DNA of 64,000 nt from assembly GCA_025808555.1 (NCBI GenBank), contig CP075526.1:372001-436000 (forward strand), given 5' to 3'. This document shows positions 52,724 to 60,418 of this stretch, one piece after another; within the stretch, counting starts at the first letter, position 1; each line of letters begins with the position of its first letter. Position numbers and translations under genes: made by a program. The notes under the pieces were generated by a model, which saw only the letters and a program-made list of their open reading frames with translations, had not been told where the DNA came from and did no database searches. The stretch comes from Anaerolineales bacterium. Its GTDB lineage: Bacteria; Chloroflexota; Anaerolineae; Anaerolineales; UBA11579.

Positions 52724-53149
52724 CTACTTGCCGTGCTGCTGCCAGCCGTCCCAGTAACCGGGGCCTTTTTCGAAGTAATCGTAGTTGGGCTGGATGTCAT
52801 CACGGAGGTTGACCGCCTCACCAGGGGTGAGGGTCTTGACCGAGTCGATGGCGACCGCGTGCCCGTGGTGATTGTTGCCCTCAAAGCGCTCGGCGTAGCC
52901 AGGCGTGCCAGCAGGCTTGGCCTGCTTCTGATCAGCCTTGGCTTCATAAGCATCGGGCACTTCATCTTCAGTGAAGATGGCCTCAAACGGACACTCAGGG
53001 ATGCAGGCGCCGCAGTCAATGCAGGTAGCCGGATCGATGTAGTACCAAGGGTACTGGTCCTGCGGCATGCCGGGAACAATGCATTCCACCGGGCACACCT
53101 CAACGCAACCGCCGTCGCGCAAACACAAACTGGTGATGATGTGGGTCAT
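52724..53149 (-). CDS. Ferredoxin, two [4Fe-4S]-type clusters
   Basis: A 141-aa electron carrier. Cysteines C9, C15, C19, C23 and C43, C46, C49, C53 form two cluster sites (GGCVEVCPVECI and CIDCGACIPECPFEAIF). The first has a longer gap than the standard CxxCxxC, as in seven- or eight-iron ferredoxins of the FdxA group. The C-terminal 80 residues are an acidic extension with Tyr and Trp-rich end (GPGYWDGWQQHG). Its partners are unknown. SOD is the next gene upstream. Confidence 0.88.
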   Translation of the reverse strand: MTHIITSLCLRDGGCVEVCPVECIVPGMPQDQYPWYYIDPATCIDCGACIPECPFEAIFTEDEVPDAYEAKADQKQAKPAGTPGYAERFEGNNHHGHAVAIDSVKTLTPGEAVNLRDDIQPNYDYFEKGPGYWDGWQQHGK

Positions 53150-53244
53150 TTAGTTAATCTCCGTTGAGGCGATTTTACACCCAGGTTGCGATTTTTGCTA
53201 CCCTAGATTTAGCAACGTCTCAGCAAACATTAAGCACCGAAGCA

Positions 53245-53847
<603 letters not shown>

Positions 53848-53959
53848 TTTGAGCTCCTTTCAATGAGAAAACGGCCAAAGGATGGTTAAGTTACAATGAA
53901 CGAGGCGATTGTAAGCGTTGCAAAACCCCTTTGTCAAGAAAAGCACAATCCCCCACCCC

Positions 53960-54907
53960 GTGAGCGCACAAACCCAACCGAAAATCCCGCCGCATCTGGT
54001 GCTGCTGCTTGGCATCTTTGCCGTGGCATCATCCTCGCTGCTGATCCGCTATGCCCAGCAGGAGGTGGGCTCGCTGGTGATCGCCGCCTACCGCATGGCG
54101 CTGTCGGCGATCATCCTGGTGCCGCTGACCCTGCCGCGCCACACCGGCGAGCTGCGCCAGCTGAGCCGCCGGGGCTACGCCCTGGCGGCACTGAGCGGCG
54201 TGCTGCTGGCGATCCACTTCGCCAGCTGGATCCTTTCGTTGGAGTACACCAGCGTGGCCAGCTCCGTAGTGCTGGTGACCACCAACCCGCTGTGGGTGGC
54301 GCTGCTGGCGCCGCTGGTGCTGAAGGAGAAGCTGGGGCGCGGTGTGCTGCTGGGCATGCTGGTGGCGCTGGCGGGTGGCGTGGTGGTGGCGTTAAGCGAC
54401 AGCTGCACGTTGGCCGGCGGCACGCTACAGTGCCCGCCGCTGAGCGAGTTTGTGGCCGGGCGCTCCTTTTACGGCAACCTTCTGGCCCTGGTGGGCGCGT
54501 GGAGCGGGGCTGGCTACATCCTGATCGGGCGCAGCCTGCGTCCGCAGCTCTCGCTGACAGCGTACATCTTCCTTGTATATGGCATCGCCGCCCTGGTGCT
54601 GGTGGCGCTGGTGCCGCTTTCAGGCCAGCACGCCTTTGGCTTCTCGCCCGTTACCTATGTATACCTGTTGCTATTGGCGGTGCTGCCGCAGCTGATCGGC
54701 CACTCCAGTTTCAACTGGGCGTTGGCGCACCTGCCGGCCTCGTATGTTTCGATCGCCCTGCTGGGCGAGCCGGTCAGCAGCACCATCCTGGCGGTGCTGC
54801 TGCTGGGCGAAGTGCCGGGCGGCATCAAGTTGGTGGGTGCGGCGCTGATCCTGCTGGGCATACTGATCGCCACCCTGAAACCTGCGCCACAGGGGCGGGA
54901 TGTATAA
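53960..54907 (+). CDS. EamA family transporter
   Basis: A 315-aa, ten-helix exporter of the drug/metabolite superfamily. The first repeat has SSLLIRYAQQEVGSLVIAAY and SWILSLEYTSVASSVVLVTT. The second has FLVYGIAALVLVALVPLSG, then FNWALAHLPASYVSIALLGE. GTG 53960 is used; TTG 53918 would add 14 residues. It is less like the 37.9-39.6 kb pair than they are to each other. The -10 box of the next gene overlaps its stop codon. Confidence 0.85.
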   Translation: MSAQTQPKIPPHLVLLLGIFAVASSSLLIRYAQQEVGSLVIAAYRMALSAIILVPLTLPRHTGELRQLSRRGYALAALSGVLLAIHFASWILSLEYTSVASSVVLVTTNPLWVALLAPLVLKEKLGRGVLLGMLVALAGGVVVALSDSCTLAGGTLQCPPLSEFVAGRSFYGNLLALVGAWSGAGYILIGRSLRPQLSLTAYIFLVYGIAALVLVALVPLSGQHAFGFSPVTYVYLLLLAVLPQLIGHSSFNWALAHLPASYVSIALLGEPVSSTILAVLLLGEVPGGIKLVGAALILLGILIATLKPAPQGRDV

Positions 54908-54928
54908 TTAGATTCACTGACAAAGGAG
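54903..54928 (+). promoter_or_regulatory. Promoter and ribosome site for the zinc-ribbon gene
   Basis: TATAAT at 54903-54908 runs into the EamA stop codon. AAAGGAG (54922-54928) is 6 nt before ATG 54935. In contrast to many genes here, this one has a leader and a good Shine-Dalgarno. Confidence 0.65.
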
Positions 54929-54934
54929 TTAACC

Positions 54935-55519
54935 ATGCTTGTACGCTGTACGCATTGCCACACCCCTTTCACCCTGAACCAGGAAACCATTCACGCTGCG
55001 CTTGACCAGATCGAGGCCAAGGGCTGGAAGCATTACAACGCCTATTGCCCGCGCTGCGCCCGCACTAACGTGGTGCCGCGTGACCAGCTGGTGCGCTTCG
55101 CACCGGAATGGTCCCCTAGTGGGGCCCCTGGCGGGGCGCCCAGCGCTCCGGCGGCCAGCACCCCGGCACCCGCCCGGCCACAGGCTGCGCCTAAGCCCGC
55201 TCCTGTGACCCCGGCCCCCGCTCAGCCGAAGGCTGAGCCTACGCCTGCTGCGAAAGCTCCCGTGAAGGCGGCAGCCAAGCCTGCCAAGAAGGTTACGGCC
55301 AAGCCCGCCGCGGCCAAGAAACCCGTAGCGAAGAAAGCGGCGCCTAAGAAAGCGGCGCCTAAGAAAGCGGCGCCTAAGAAAGCGGCTGCTAAAAAGCCGG
55401 CGGCAAAGAAACCCGCTGTAAAAAAGGCTGTGAAGAAAGCGGCCCCGAAGAAGGCGGCGCCCAAGAAAGCTGCGGCAAAAAAGGCCCCGGCCAAGAAAAA
55501 AGCCACCAAAAAGAAGTAG
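54935..55519 (+). CDS. Zinc-ribbon protein with histone H1-like Lys/Ala/Pro tail
   Basis: A 194-aa protein. The N-terminal 50 residues hold two CxxC pairs (C5/C8 in CTHCHTPF, C38/C41 in CPRCAR), a probable zinc ribbon. After a Pro/Ala linker, residues about 105-194 are a low-complexity basic tail built of AAPKK and AAKKP units, like histone H1 and the HU tails of some bacteria. It should bind DNA or RNA, perhaps in nucleoid packing. The repeat DNA (GCGGCGCCTAAGAAA three times in tandem from 55338) can vary in length. A strong promoter and terminator frame the gene. Confidence 0.75.
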   Translation: MLVRCTHCHTPFTLNQETIHAALDQIEAKGWKHYNAYCPRCARTNVVPRDQLVRFAPEWSPSGAPGGAPSAPAASTPAPARPQAAPKPAPVTPAPAQPKAEPTPAAKAPVKAAAKPAKKVTAKPAAAKKPVAKKAAPKKAAPKKAAPKKAAAKKPAAKKPAVKKAVKKAAPKKAAPKKAAAKKAPAKKKATKKK

Positions 55520-55521
55520 CC

Positions 55522-55550
55522 AAAAAACGACCCTGACGGGGTCGTTTTTT
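55522..55550 (+). terminator. Terminator after the zinc-ribbon gene
   Basis: AAAAAACGACCC (55522-55533), loop TGACG, GGGTCGTTTTTT (55539-55550). Confidence 0.88.
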
Positions 55551-55839
55551 CTATACTGGGTCCCAGCACGGCGAAACGACGTGCACTTCTCCCCGCGAGC
55601 GTTAGCTCGCAGCTGCCCGGAATGACAACTCCCCGAAGGTTGTTATTCTGGGCAGCGCCTTGAATCCATTAAACGAACACAACAGACATTTTTGCCCATG
55701 AACGCTGATGGTGTTTATTTCAGCGAGCTTGGTCTTGAAATCGGGGCCACGATTACCCTTCGCTTCGCTCAGAGCGACACGGTTTTTGTTGTTCAATCTG
55801 TGTTTATCCGCCCTTATCTGGGTTCCTCTGTGGAATGCT
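55551..55839. other. Intergenic region with repeat remnants
   Basis: No gene is supported. It contains the palindromes at 55595-55656 and, to the right, stretches such as AATCTGTGTTTATCCGCC that look like decayed dispersed repeats. It lies just downstream of the malQ stop. Confidence 0.45.
55595..55656. repeat. Palindromic repeat with 18-bp arms
   Basis: GCGAGC-GTTA-GCTCGC (55595-55610) is followed at once by GCTGCCCGGAATGACAAC (55612-55629), a 9-nt loop and GTTGTTATTCTGGGCAGC (55639-55656); the arms match in 16 of 18 pairs. MITE- or REP-like. Confidence 0.55.
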
Positions 55840-57330
55840 TTAAGCCGTACGGCCATTGCGGGCGTTCAGGTCTGCGATGCGCGTCGCCAGCACATCGGTG
55901 AGCTGGGCGCCGTCCACGCGCCAGTGCCAGTTACCCAGGGGCGTGCCGGGGATGTTCATGCGGGCTTCGCTGCCCAATTCGAGAAAATCCTGAATGGGGG
56001 CAACGGTGAGGGCGGCCTGCGAGCCCCACAGCATTTCAAGCATGCTCCACACAAAGCCTTGTGGGCCAATCTTGATATAGCTTTCGCACAGCGTTCGCTC
56101 GGCCGCCGGGGCATGCTCGAACCAGCCGAGGAAAGTGTCATTGTCGTGCGTGCCGGAGTAGGCCACGCAGTTGACCGGATAGTTGTGCGGCAGGAAGGTA
56201 TGCTCCAACCCCATATCAAAGCCGAACTGGAAGACCTTCATGCCTGGCAGATTGAACTGGTCACGCAGGGCGATGACCTCGGGCGCGGCTTCGCCGCCGA
56301 GGTCTTCGGCGATGAGCGGCAGATGGCCGAGCTCACGCTCGACGGTATAGAAGAAATCTTCGCCTGGGCCAAATTCCCAGGTGCCGTTCATGGCGGTATC
56401 TTCGCTGGCGGGGATGGCGTAATAGGTAGCGAACCCACGGAAGTGATCAAGCCGAATAACGTCTGAGAGCGCCAGGGTAGCACGCAGGCGCTGGAGCCAC
56501 CAGGCGTAACCCTGCTTTTTGTGCAGGTCCCAGCGATACAGCGGGTTGCCCCACAGCTGGCCGGTGGTGCTGAAGATGTCCGGCGGCACGCCAGCCACGC
56601 GCAGCGGCGCGCCGCGCTCGTCGAGCTCAAATAGCTCGGGGCGGCACCAGGCGTCAACGCTGTCGTGGGCCACGTAGATGGGCAGATCGCCAATGATGCC
56701 GACGCCGTGCTCTGTCATGTAGGCGCGCAGCCCGGCCCACTGGCGGAACAGCAGGAACTGCTGGAAGGCAAAGTAGCGCAGCGTCTCGGCGTGGGTCTGG
56801 CGCGCCTCGGCCAGCGCGTCTGGCTGGCGGCCGCGCAGCGGCGCCGGCCAGTGCGGCCAGGCTTGCTGGCCGTACTGGCTCTTGAGGGTCATAAACAGGC
56901 AATAGTCATCCAGCCAGGCGCTTTGCTGCGCACAGAACTCATCGAACGCGTGATGCAGCACTGGCATGCTGTTGAGGCGCGCAAAGGCCACCTGGTACAG
57001 GCCGCGCTTCCATTGGGTGACGGCGGGGAAATCTACTTTGTGAGTGGGGAACGCCGGCGCGGTCTCCAGGTGGGCGGAATCGAGCAGGCCATCGTCGGCC
57101 AGCAGCTGCGGGCTGATGAGATTGGGGTTTAAGGCGAACGAAGAATACGACTGGTACGGCGATTCGCCGTAGCCGGTGGGGCCAAGCGGCAGGGTCTGCC
57201 ACCAGCGCGTGCCGGACGCGGCCAGGAAGTCTACCCAGGCATACGCCTGTGGCCCCAGGTCGCCGATGCCGAAGCGGCAAGGCAGGCTGGTGACGTGGAG
57301 CAGGATGCCGGATCTGTGCTGGAAGTTCAT
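55840..57330 (-). CDS. malQ: 4-alpha-glucanotransferase (amylomaltase)
   Basis: A 496-aa GH77 enzyme that moves alpha-1,4-glucan segments between glucans. It starts RSGILLHVTSLPCRFGIGDL and GPTGYGESPYQSYSSFALNP. Later motifs are VIRLDHFRGFATYYAIP with the nucleophile Asp, AEDLGG with the acid/base Glu, and YSGTHDNDTFLGWF. ATG 57330 is chosen over a 22-codon longer frame. TAGAAT lies 11 nt before it. Confidence 0.95.
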   Translation of the reverse strand: MNFQHRSGILLHVTSLPCRFGIGDLGPQAYAWVDFLAASGTRWWQTLPLGPTGYGESPYQSYSSFALNPNLISPQLLADDGLLDSAHLETAPAFPTHKVDFPAVTQWKRGLYQVAFARLNSMPVLHHAFDEFCAQQSAWLDDYCLFMTLKSQYGQQAWPHWPAPLRGRQPDALAEARQTHAETLRYFAFQQFLLFRQWAGLRAYMTEHGVGIIGDLPIYVAHDSVDAWCRPELFELDERGAPLRVAGVPPDIFSTTGQLWGNPLYRWDLHKKQGYAWWLQRLRATLALSDVIRLDHFRGFATYYAIPASEDTAMNGTWEFGPGEDFFYTVERELGHLPLIAEDLGGEAAPEVIALRDQFNLPGMKVFQFGFDMGLEHTFLPHNYPVNCVAYSGTHDNDTFLGWFEHAPAAERTLCESYIKIGPQGFVWSMLEMLWGSQAALTVAPIQDFLELGSEARMNIPGTPLGNWHWRVDGAQLTDVLATRIADLNARNGRTA

Positions 57331-57409
57331 TGGCTGGGGAGATTCTATCAAGGGAGCGGGGAAGAACCAAGATTTAATTTCGCGCATACTATGCACGCGT
57401 TAGCACTAA

Positions 57410-57438
57410 TTGACCTAGTTAGTTACTTCGATTAGAAT
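57410..57438 (+). promoter_or_regulatory. Promoter of the SH3 protein gene
   Basis: TTGACC (57410-57415), 17-nt spacer, TAGAAT (57433-57438). It gives a leader of about 80 nt before ATG 57528. The region is AT-rich compared with its surroundings. Confidence 0.65.
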
Positions 57439-57527
57439 TACTTTTGGAAACCGTAACAGCATAAAACATAAATAACATAGTGTCCTTGGAGTTTACTGCT
57501 TCAACAAGCTAAGCATTGGGAGGAAAA

Positions 57528-58469
57528 ATGCGCAGGCAGCTACTTGTTATCGTAACAGTGGTAGTCACAACCTTGTTTTTGCCAAGTTTGGTTATGGCTC
57601 AATCTGGCGGGCTTGATTTGGACGGCTATTGCAGAAGCAAAGGGTATTCAAAAGCTGAGCTAGTAGAAAACAATGCATATGGGTGGAGATGCAAAGGCGC
57701 AGATGGATCGCTTCACAACATGGATTTGTATGATGCCTGCCATTGGCAATACGGTGGTCAATTACCTACACCACAATTTAGCGATTTCAATAACGCTTAC
57801 TCATGGAAGTGCTTCGGGGGTAATACCCAATCTCCGACCATAGCACCCCCGAGTTCTGGCAACTCATCTGGTGGAAGCACAGGAGGTAGTGGCAACAGCG
57901 GATCTGGCTCAGGAAATAGTGGTCCTAGTGGTGGGTCAGTTACATATTACACGGGTTCAAGCAATTCACCATCTACAGGTGCTTTTGTTCAAGTTAGTTC
58001 GTCCGGATTGAGAATTCGCACTGGTCCTGGAACGGGGTATTCGATTTTGGGTCAAGTGGTTAGGGGCCATTACTATTCTTTACTAGAGCAGTCAGGAAGC
58101 TGGGGGAAAGTTGATACAAATCAAGGCAGCGGATGGATATCACTTGACTATGTAGTTACTACTCAGCAGAATTCCAAAATATGGTGTTCCATAACGCCTG
58201 TGGCAGTAGACAGAGGGGGTGGAACCTTCCGTGACAGAAATTATGAGCTTGTATATCGCGGCCCCAGCCTCGCTAGCCTAATGGGCCCTGGAACATCAGA
58301 TTTATTCATTTACTACAGGAATTCTTGGAAGTATCTTGATTACCATGGACATAAGGACGGAGAAAATATCTGGGGAATAAGTACATTGTGGGCATATGCC
58401 ACTCCAGGATGGGACGATGACTCACGGTGGCGGATTGACTTTCACTGGACAGGGAATTCCTGCCCTTGA
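57528..58469 (+). CDS. Secreted Cys-containing protein with SH3b domain
   Basis: A 313-aa exported protein. The signal peptide ends LVMAQ (about 25). Residues 30-100 carry two short modules with Cys and Trp (DLDGYCRSKGYSKAEL, YGWRCKGADG, DACHWQYGGQ), of the type seen in secreted proteins of several phyla. A Gly/Ser-rich linker (about 108-140) leads to a bacterial SH3 domain (about 150-210: GLRIRTGPGTGYSILGQVV). The last 100 residues, ending TGNSCP, are unrecognised. GGGAGG lies 4 nt before ATG 57528. GC is low relative to the flanks, so transfer is likely. It sits just outside the IS. Confidence 0.75.
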   Translation: MRRQLLVIVTVVVTTLFLPSLVMAQSGGLDLDGYCRSKGYSKAELVENNAYGWRCKGADGSLHNMDLYDACHWQYGGQLPTPQFSDFNNAYSWKCFGGNTQSPTIAPPSSGNSSGGSTGGSGNSGSGSGNSGPSGGSVTYYTGSSNSPSTGAFVQVSSSGLRIRTGPGTGYSILGQVVRGHYYSLLEQSGSWGKVDTNQGSGWISLDYVVTTQQNSKIWCSITPVAVDRGGGTFRDRNYELVYRGPSLASLMGPGTSDLFIYYRNSWKYLDYHGHKDGENIWGISTLWAYATPGWDDDSRWRIDFHWTGNSCP

Positions 58470-58558
58470 TTTTCTCATGTAGGCTACAAGAAAAACTCTA
58501 CACAAAAAACGACCAAACATTGGGAGGTTATCTTTACAAAAAACTGATAAGCCTCACA

Positions 58559-58566
58559 TTATCTAA
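58559..58566. repeat. Target site duplication, left copy
   Basis: TTATCTAA, identical to 60370-60377. Eight bp is the known duplication length of IS1595-family elements. Confidence 0.85.
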
Positions 58567-58594
58567 AGCGAGTATCCCCTAACGGCAAGTATGG
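58567..58594 (+). repeat. Left terminal inverted repeat
   Basis: AGCGAGTATCCCCTAACGGC with AAGTATGG. Against the right end it differs at 5 of 28 positions, the outermost base included. Confidence 0.85.
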
Positions 58595-58596
58595 GG

Positions 58597-58602
58597 TAGA
58601 AT
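58597..58602 (+). promoter_or_regulatory. -10 box for leaderless passenger gene
   Basis: TAGAAT starts 2 nt inside the terminal repeat and is 6 nt (GCGGAT) before GTG 58609. No Shine-Dalgarno. Confidence 0.4.
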
Positions 58603-58608
58603 GCGGAT

Positions 58609-59310
58609 GTGGATGTCGCTATTGTAGGTCTGCTTGCCGCGTTGGGTGGCGGCATTTTATTGTTGTTGGGACAGGCAATTTCAGGCCGTTTGGGGGATAT
58701 TTTGCTTGACCGTATTTTGGGCGTTGCTCATAAGCTCATTGGGCATCGCTTCGTTGCAATAAGGGCGCGAATACTGTTTTGGGTGAGGGGTCAAGCATCA
58801 AGAGTACTGGCGGTCATTTATGGTGTATTCCTTCTTATCCTCTTGTTTATGGTGGGTGTATTTTGGTTGGCTGACAGGGCGGGCATAGGCAATGAACCAA
58901 TCCCATCAGACCCGCCTAGTGCTTCTGTAACGAAAATACCAGCGTCTACAGAAACCCCCGCATCCGCCGCGACATTATCCTTTTCGCGTCCTACATTTCA
59001 GTCAGCAGAGGAAGTTACCCGCTCTTATTACGACCTACTAGCGGATGGGCGATACGAAATTGCGTACAGTTTATTGAACAAAGAATTGAAGGAACATCCC
59101 AATTTTGCTTGGGATGCGTGGCTAAGAGAAGTAACCCGAACTACCTATGAAATCATCGGGGATTTGTCAATTCAGCAAATGGGTAACATGTATAGAGTTG
59201 AATTTAATTTGCTAAGTAACGACAACAACGGCATATGGACTCATTGTGTTTCCAGCAACAATGGCTGGGAAATCCAAAGCTTTTATAACCGCGGAGCATC
59301 CTGCCCGTAA
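58609..59310 (+). CDS. IS passenger: membrane protein with soluble C-terminal domain
   Basis: A 233-aa protein starting at GTG 58609. Two membrane helices (about 5-22 and 67-88) enclose a basic cytosolic loop. A Ser/Thr/Pro linker (95-125) leads to a C-terminal domain (about 130-233) with AEEVTRSYYDLLADGRYEIA and YSLLNKELKEHP, similar in plan to DUF4878/NTF2-like lipoprotein domains, ending in a Cys-Pro. It is unrelated to transposition. I cannot name a function; toxin-immunity or surface roles are guesses. It lies between left repeat and the small gene. Confidence 0.7.
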   Translation: MDVAIVGLLAALGGGILLLLGQAISGRLGDILLDRILGVAHKLIGHRFVAIRARILFWVRGQASRVLAVIYGVFLLILLFMVGVFWLADRAGIGNEPIPSDPPSASVTKIPASTETPASAATLSFSRPTFQSAEEVTRSYYDLLADGRYEIAYSLLNKELKEHPNFAWDAWLREVTRTTYEIIGDLSIQQMGNMYRVEFNLLSNDNNGIWTHCVSSNNGWEIQSFYNRGASCP

Positions 59311-59319
59311 GGAAAGCGC

Positions 59320-59481
59320 ATGAAAAAACGAGATGGCAAGAAACCAAAGCCCCTAAAGTCCGAACCTCAAATCACTAAAAAGGACTTCTTTTTGGCACTA
59401 AACAAGGTTATTCGGACTAAGCCCTCTAAGAAGCCCGATGGAAAACGCTCCGGCGCAGGAAAAACCAAAACATCGGAGTAA
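59320..59481 (+). CDS. 53-aa basic protein in the IS element
   Basis: ATG 59320 to TAA 59481 encodes 53 residues starting MKKRDGKKPKPLKSEPQITK and containing KKDFFLALNKVIRT, ending KTKTSE. AAGGA lies 6 nt before the ATG and it follows the membrane protein by 9 nt. Its last 56 nt overlap the end of the transposase gene on the other strand. About a third of its residues are Lys or Arg. Small basic proteins with a D-F-F-x-A-L helix occur beside IS1595 transposases, as far as I recall; a helper for transposition is possible. Confidence 0.55.
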   Translation: MKKRDGKKPKPLKSEPQITKKDFFLALNKVIRTKPSKKPDGKRSGAGKTKTSE

Positions 59482-60307
59482 TGTCTTTGCGATGGTTATA
59501 CCGAAAGGCGTACTCGTTCAAATAAGACTGTAGATACCTGGAGCTAACAGAGTGATAAACGCCGCGAATACCATTCTTGACATTAGACCAAAAGCCCTCA
59601 ATGGTGTTGGTGTGAACATCACCCATAACGTAGACTTTTTGAGCGTGAGGAATGCTGCCGTGAGCGTAGCCCATAGCTGGCAACGCAGCATAGGTGTTCC
59701 TTTCGTCAGTAAATACGCGAGCAGTCTTGTTCACGCTAGATTCAATAATCGGCATGATGGATTTACGGCGAACATTTGGAACAACGCGAGCCTTAACTCT
59801 GCCAGCGCGCTGAGCCATACCAAAAACAGCGGTCTTACCCTCTGCGCCGCGCCCGCGCTTTCCATGCTTGCGACCACCAAAGTAGGACTCGTCCAGTTCT
59901 ACATCGCCAGTAAAGGGCGAAAAATCCTCGTCCAAGCAATGGCGAATTTCTTTGCACATGCGCCACGCGGTTTTGTAGGTAACACCCGTTTCGCGTTCGA
60001 TCTGCTTGGCAGAAATACCGCCGCGCGTTTGTGCCATGAGATAAATCGCATAAAACCACAGAGTGAGCGGAGTGCTGGATTTCTCAAAAATAGTGCCAGC
60101 CATCGGCGCAATCTGATACCCGCAATAATCGCAGGCGTAAGACTTGCGCTCCTTAATCTTGTGGAACAGAGCGTTCTTGCTACAGGAAGGGCAGTCTATG
60201 CGCTCAGGATATTTTTGTTGGCGAATGTAATCCAAGCAAGAGTCATCATCAGGGAACACCTGCTGAAAATCCTTGACCGTGAACTTTTGCATATTGCTTT
60301 TAGCCAT
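59426..60307 (-). CDS. IS1595-family transposase (ISXO2-like DDE)
   Basis: A 293-aa transposase, apparently intact. An N-terminal zinc ribbon (C39, C42, C59, C62) follows the start FTVKDFQQVFPDDDSCLDYI. A helix-turn-helix stretch (SAKQIERETGVTYKTAWRM) precedes the catalytic core: D139 (VELDESYFGG), D201 (RVFTDERNTY) and N234/E237 (HTNTIEGFWSNVK). This is the DD-N/E pattern of ISXO2-like enzymes. ATG 60307 is used; TTG 60328 is possible. Confidence 0.93.
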   Translation of the reverse strand: MAKSNMQKFTVKDFQQVFPDDDSCLDYIRQQKYPERIDCPSCSKNALFHKIKERKSYACDYCGYQIAPMAGTIFEKSSTPLTLWFYAIYLMAQTRGGISAKQIERETGVTYKTAWRMCKEIRHCLDEDFSPFTGDVELDESYFGGRKHGKRGRGAEGKTAVFGMAQRAGRVKARVVPNVRRKSIMPIIESSVNKTARVFTDERNTYAALPAMGYAHGSIPHAQKVYVMGDVHTNTIEGFWSNVKNGIRGVYHSVSSRYLQSYLNEYAFRYNHRKDITPMFWFFLRRSVFHRAS

Positions 60308-60341
60308 TTTCGTATTTTCTCTAGCCAAAGAATAGCAGAAT

Positions 60342-60369
60342 CCATACTTGTTGTCAAGGGATACTCGCC
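60342..60369 (-). repeat. Right terminal inverted repeat
   Basis: On the minus strand GGCGAGTATCCCTTGACAAC with AAGTATGG; begins with GG as is usual for this family. Confidence 0.85.
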
Positions 60370-60377
60370 TTATCTAA
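60370..60377. repeat. Target site duplication, right copy
   Basis: TTATCTAA, an exact match to 58559-58566. Confidence 0.85.
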
Positions 60378-60402
60378 AACAGGTGCGTTGACCGCTCTTT
60401 GG

Positions 60403-60408
60403 TACACT
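60403..60408 (+). promoter_or_regulatory. -10 box of the MOP-type transporter gene
   Basis: TACACT, 10 nt before ATG 60419, no Shine-Dalgarno. It lies just outside the IS, so the promoter was not destroyed by the insertion, although upstream sites may have been moved away. Confidence 0.4.
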
Positions 60409-60418
60409 CCCCTTATAT

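Larger units (their letters stand above)
58567..60369. mobile_element. IS1595-family insertion sequence with passenger genes
   Basis: The element is 1803 bp, bounded by 28-bp imperfect inverted repeats and 8-bp direct repeats TTATCTAA. It carries an ISXO2-like DDE transposase on the minus strand and, on the plus strand, a 233-aa membrane protein and a 53-aa basic protein. A bare IS1595 is about 0.7-1.1 kb; members with passenger genes are known. The near-perfect ends and intact duplication show a fairly recent insertion. Confidence 0.88.

Noticed and set aside
53896-55005. Long plus-strand frame starting ATG 53896 over the EamA gene
   Set aside because: Its protein is Arg/Gly/Pro-rich without hydrophobic helices, while the neighbouring frame gives a clear ten-helix exporter.
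55708-56466. 252-codon plus-strand frame overlapping malQ
   Set aside because: It is antisense to the catalytic half of malQ and has no supporting motif.
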